A stretch of DNA of 64,000 nucleotides from Rhabditoides inermis (Eukaryota; Nematoda; Chromadorea; Rhabditida; Rhabditidae), in the NCBI GenBank assembly GCA_963966185.1, contig CAWZYM010000188.1:711501-775500 (forward strand). Direction: 5' to 3'. The notes below the pieces were generated by a model. That model was not told where the DNA came from, searched no databases, and saw only the letters and a list, made by a program, of their open reading frames with translations. Both the position numbers and the translations under genes were made by a program. This document shows, piece after piece, positions 62,086 through 64,000 of the stretch. Position 1 is the stretch's first letter, and each line of letters begins with the position of its first letter.

Positions 62086-62372
62086 GACGGTCCTTTCCTT
62101 GCCGCGGTTCTAAGGACCGGATTCTCAGCGGCGACGCAGCCGCACGGGGCGGGGAATCACATGGGAATGATTTGGCGAGTACTGGAGAAAAAGGTGAGCA
62201 TTCGAAAACAGGCGAGTGGACAGTGGACAGCCAGGCACAACTACTTATCAGGTAGAAAAGAAGCAGTGTGTTGCTTTGTGCGAAGCACAAGCTTTTTGCA
62301 AAGTCATTTTCCATAGAGGAAATGGGATATAGGTGAACAAATTATGATTCTTGTTTAGAAATTCGTACTCAC

Positions 62373-62468
62373 ATAGTAGCACATGTTGGTGTTTTGATTG
62401 TACGGGCTTCCGATGGGGCAGGGATTAGCGACTGCCACAGCGACTACCGACAGCAGCCACAACAACAT
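62373..62468 (-). CDS. first exon of a secreted protein, rest missing
   Basis: A TCTTCAG acceptor abuts the ATG. Thirty-two residues follow: a signal peptide (MLLWLLSVVAVAVA) and the start of a mature protein (NPCPIGSPYNQNTNMCYY), ending at a GTGAGT donor in phase 0. The CPIG..CYY pattern is like the start of nematode C-type-lectin-like proteins, but too little is present to be sure. No continuation was found downstream on the minus strand, where the LINE endonuclease begins 290 bases away. Confidence 0.5.
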
Positions 62469-64000
62469 CTGAAGATTGATTAATGCGTATAAAATGAAAT
62501 ATTGACAACATTTGCAAGAAATGCCGGTTGTCTGAAACCCACGACTCTTGCATACGAACATCGATTATTATACACTAACATTTCACATGCAATGTGAAAC
62601 CCTTACAACCAGAAATGCCCCGGTTATCAAACGAGCCTTTAAAAATAAATGGCGAAGCATTGACACAAGTGTTTATTATCAGTGCGATTTTTGGTGTGTT
62701 GATGCATCGTTTGAAGTTACGTTATCTGCCAGCAATATGAAAGAAATGCCCTATTGATTAGGCCGTACGTGCTAAGTTTGACTTCATACCGAGAACATTT
62801 GACTCGAACAATGAGAATACAATCACTGTTCATTTTAAATGAAAAACATGCAAAAAACGAGCATGCGAATATATAGAAAACGGTCTGTTTGTCCTTCCGT
62901 CGGTCTGTCTGTCTGTAAGTGACGCCGCTCTGTAGCCCAGCCGCCGCCAGCGTGTGAGACGCGCCGGGTTTGCCCTTTCTCAGTTAGGGATGTGATTGCG
63001 AAATCATTCCTACACAACCAGGAGGAGGAGCGCCATAGGCGCGACTCCGACTGGTTATAAAAATAAGATTTTATCATTGAGCGAAGAAGATGTGGCAGGA
63101 GGCAGAGGAGACGCATGCTGAAACGATTCATTTGTTATAAGAATACCCGCGCGCTAGAATCCGCAAGAGACGATTGAGAGAAAGGTCCCTTAGAATCTTG
63201 GCGAGAACAATATGATGCTGATAGATGTTAGGGGGGGGCGCACTTTCGCTCCCGGCAGTCAGCGAGTGCACTTTCCTTCACTGCCTGTGGGTCGCACTGA
63301 TATCTATCGAATTGCATCTCGCTATGCACTGAAATCTGTTGGAGAAAAAGAGATCGGAAGGGGCGGTAGCGCAATGGATGTGTGCGGCGTTCTCAATAGA
63401 GCGGTCGCCGGTTCGACTTATATAATTATATTTATCACAATAGAACTGTATTTGAAAAAAAATCATAAACGTTTCAATCAAGATGATTCCCCAATCATAT
63501 CACGGGCTCTGGTAAATTCGAACATATCATCGTATTTTTCGAGGGCCCGCCGGAAACGAGGCCACTGTTCACGCCAAGTCCACGCGGCACGGTGAGAACA
63601 GAGAAGGATCTGGAGGGGGGTATGGTATCTCTCTCTCTCCATAACTTCTCTTTCTCTTTCCCGCTCCTTCCCTCTCTCCTCACCCTCTTATCAGGAATAA
63701 ATTCGACAAGACTGCAAGATGTGAAGTGGCGCTGGAAGAGCGCGAGGATCTGAAGATTTTCTTTGCTTTCTGGTTTTGAACTCTTATACTCTTTATACCT
63801 TTTCCTCGTTCTTCTCTCGATCCTGTGTGGTGAAAATGTTGACGGAAAGTGTTCCTGAACACGATCTTCAGTAAAAGAAGGGGAGGGAGAGAGCGAGAGA
63901 GAGAGAGAGAGAGAGCGAGAAAGGGAGGAAGAGAGAGAGCGAGAAAGGGAGAAAGAGAGAGAGTAGCCCACCCCTGGGATCGAGTATCTTGGCCAGGTCA
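62469..64000. other. right margin, no confident gene
   Basis: Contains the R3 copy at 63148-63223, a degenerate tRNA-like stretch at about 63361-63420 (GGTAGCGCAATGGAT and GCCGGTTCGACTT), CT tract 63629-63655 and GA tract 63884-63962. Open frames here have no recognisable motif. Confidence 0.5.

Noticed and set aside
63485..63597. Minus-strand peptide WREQWPRFRRALEKYDD as an exon
   Set aside because: Composition looks protein-like but there is no acceptor at its start and no related exon nearby.
63965..64000. Possible exon end DLAKILDPRG at the right edge, minus strand
   Set aside because: Only about ten codons and a weak donor are visible; the window ends before it can be tested.

Overview
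The window reads as a gene-dense stretch of nematode nuclear DNA. The evidence is several dozen short GT-AG introns, trans-splice-like acceptors (pyrimidine-rich, ending CAG) placed 0-14 bases before start codons, protein families typical of nematodes, and heavy seeding with (GA)n/(CT)n microsatellites and small transposons. A free-living rhabditid or diplogastrid is plausible; the species cannot be read from this sequence. All genes were rebuilt by hand from splice sites, reading phase and family resemblance, so every exon edge is a prediction.

Layout. 2.0-10.3 kb (minus): a divergent co-SMAD (DAF-3/Smad4-like MH2) with an enlarged low-complexity insert; its C-terminus runs off the left edge. 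10.3-13.3 kb: CT-rich divergent intergenic DNA. 13.3-21.8 kb (plus): a 12-exon rhodopsin-class GPCR of 323 aa. 24.6-28.3 kb (plus): an 8-exon, 192-aa membrane protein of unknown function. 29.6-38.4 kb (minus): a 15-exon, 509-aa secreted protein rich in Ser, Pro and acidic residues. 40.5-45.3 kb (plus): an 11-exon secreted EndoU endoribonuclease. 41.7-54.2 kb (minus): four UPF0057/Pmp3 small membrane protein genes, one nested in an EndoU intron and one with a 5.2-kb intron that holds a plus-strand fascin-like beta-trefoil gene and several transposons. 56.1-57.1 kb (minus): TRAPPC2/sedlin. 58.3-60.3 kb (plus): a 292-aa Ala/Pro/Thr-rich protein of unknown family. 61.2-62.1 kb: a LINE endonuclease fragment abutting a tRNA-Gln-like sequence. 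62.4 kb (minus): the first exon of a secreted protein.

The genes do not form one pathway. EndoU and the UPF0057 array are physically interleaved, and sedlin is divergent from the unknown gene at 58.3 kb across a transposon-like element.

Two signals stand out. First, introns of three genes carry extra copies of the neighbouring exon edge with its splice site, often several in tandem. Second, the window holds several families of short inverted-repeat elements flanked by TTAA. One of them sits in one arm of a larger palindrome whose other arm keeps the empty site, which fixes its boundaries without any outside reference.
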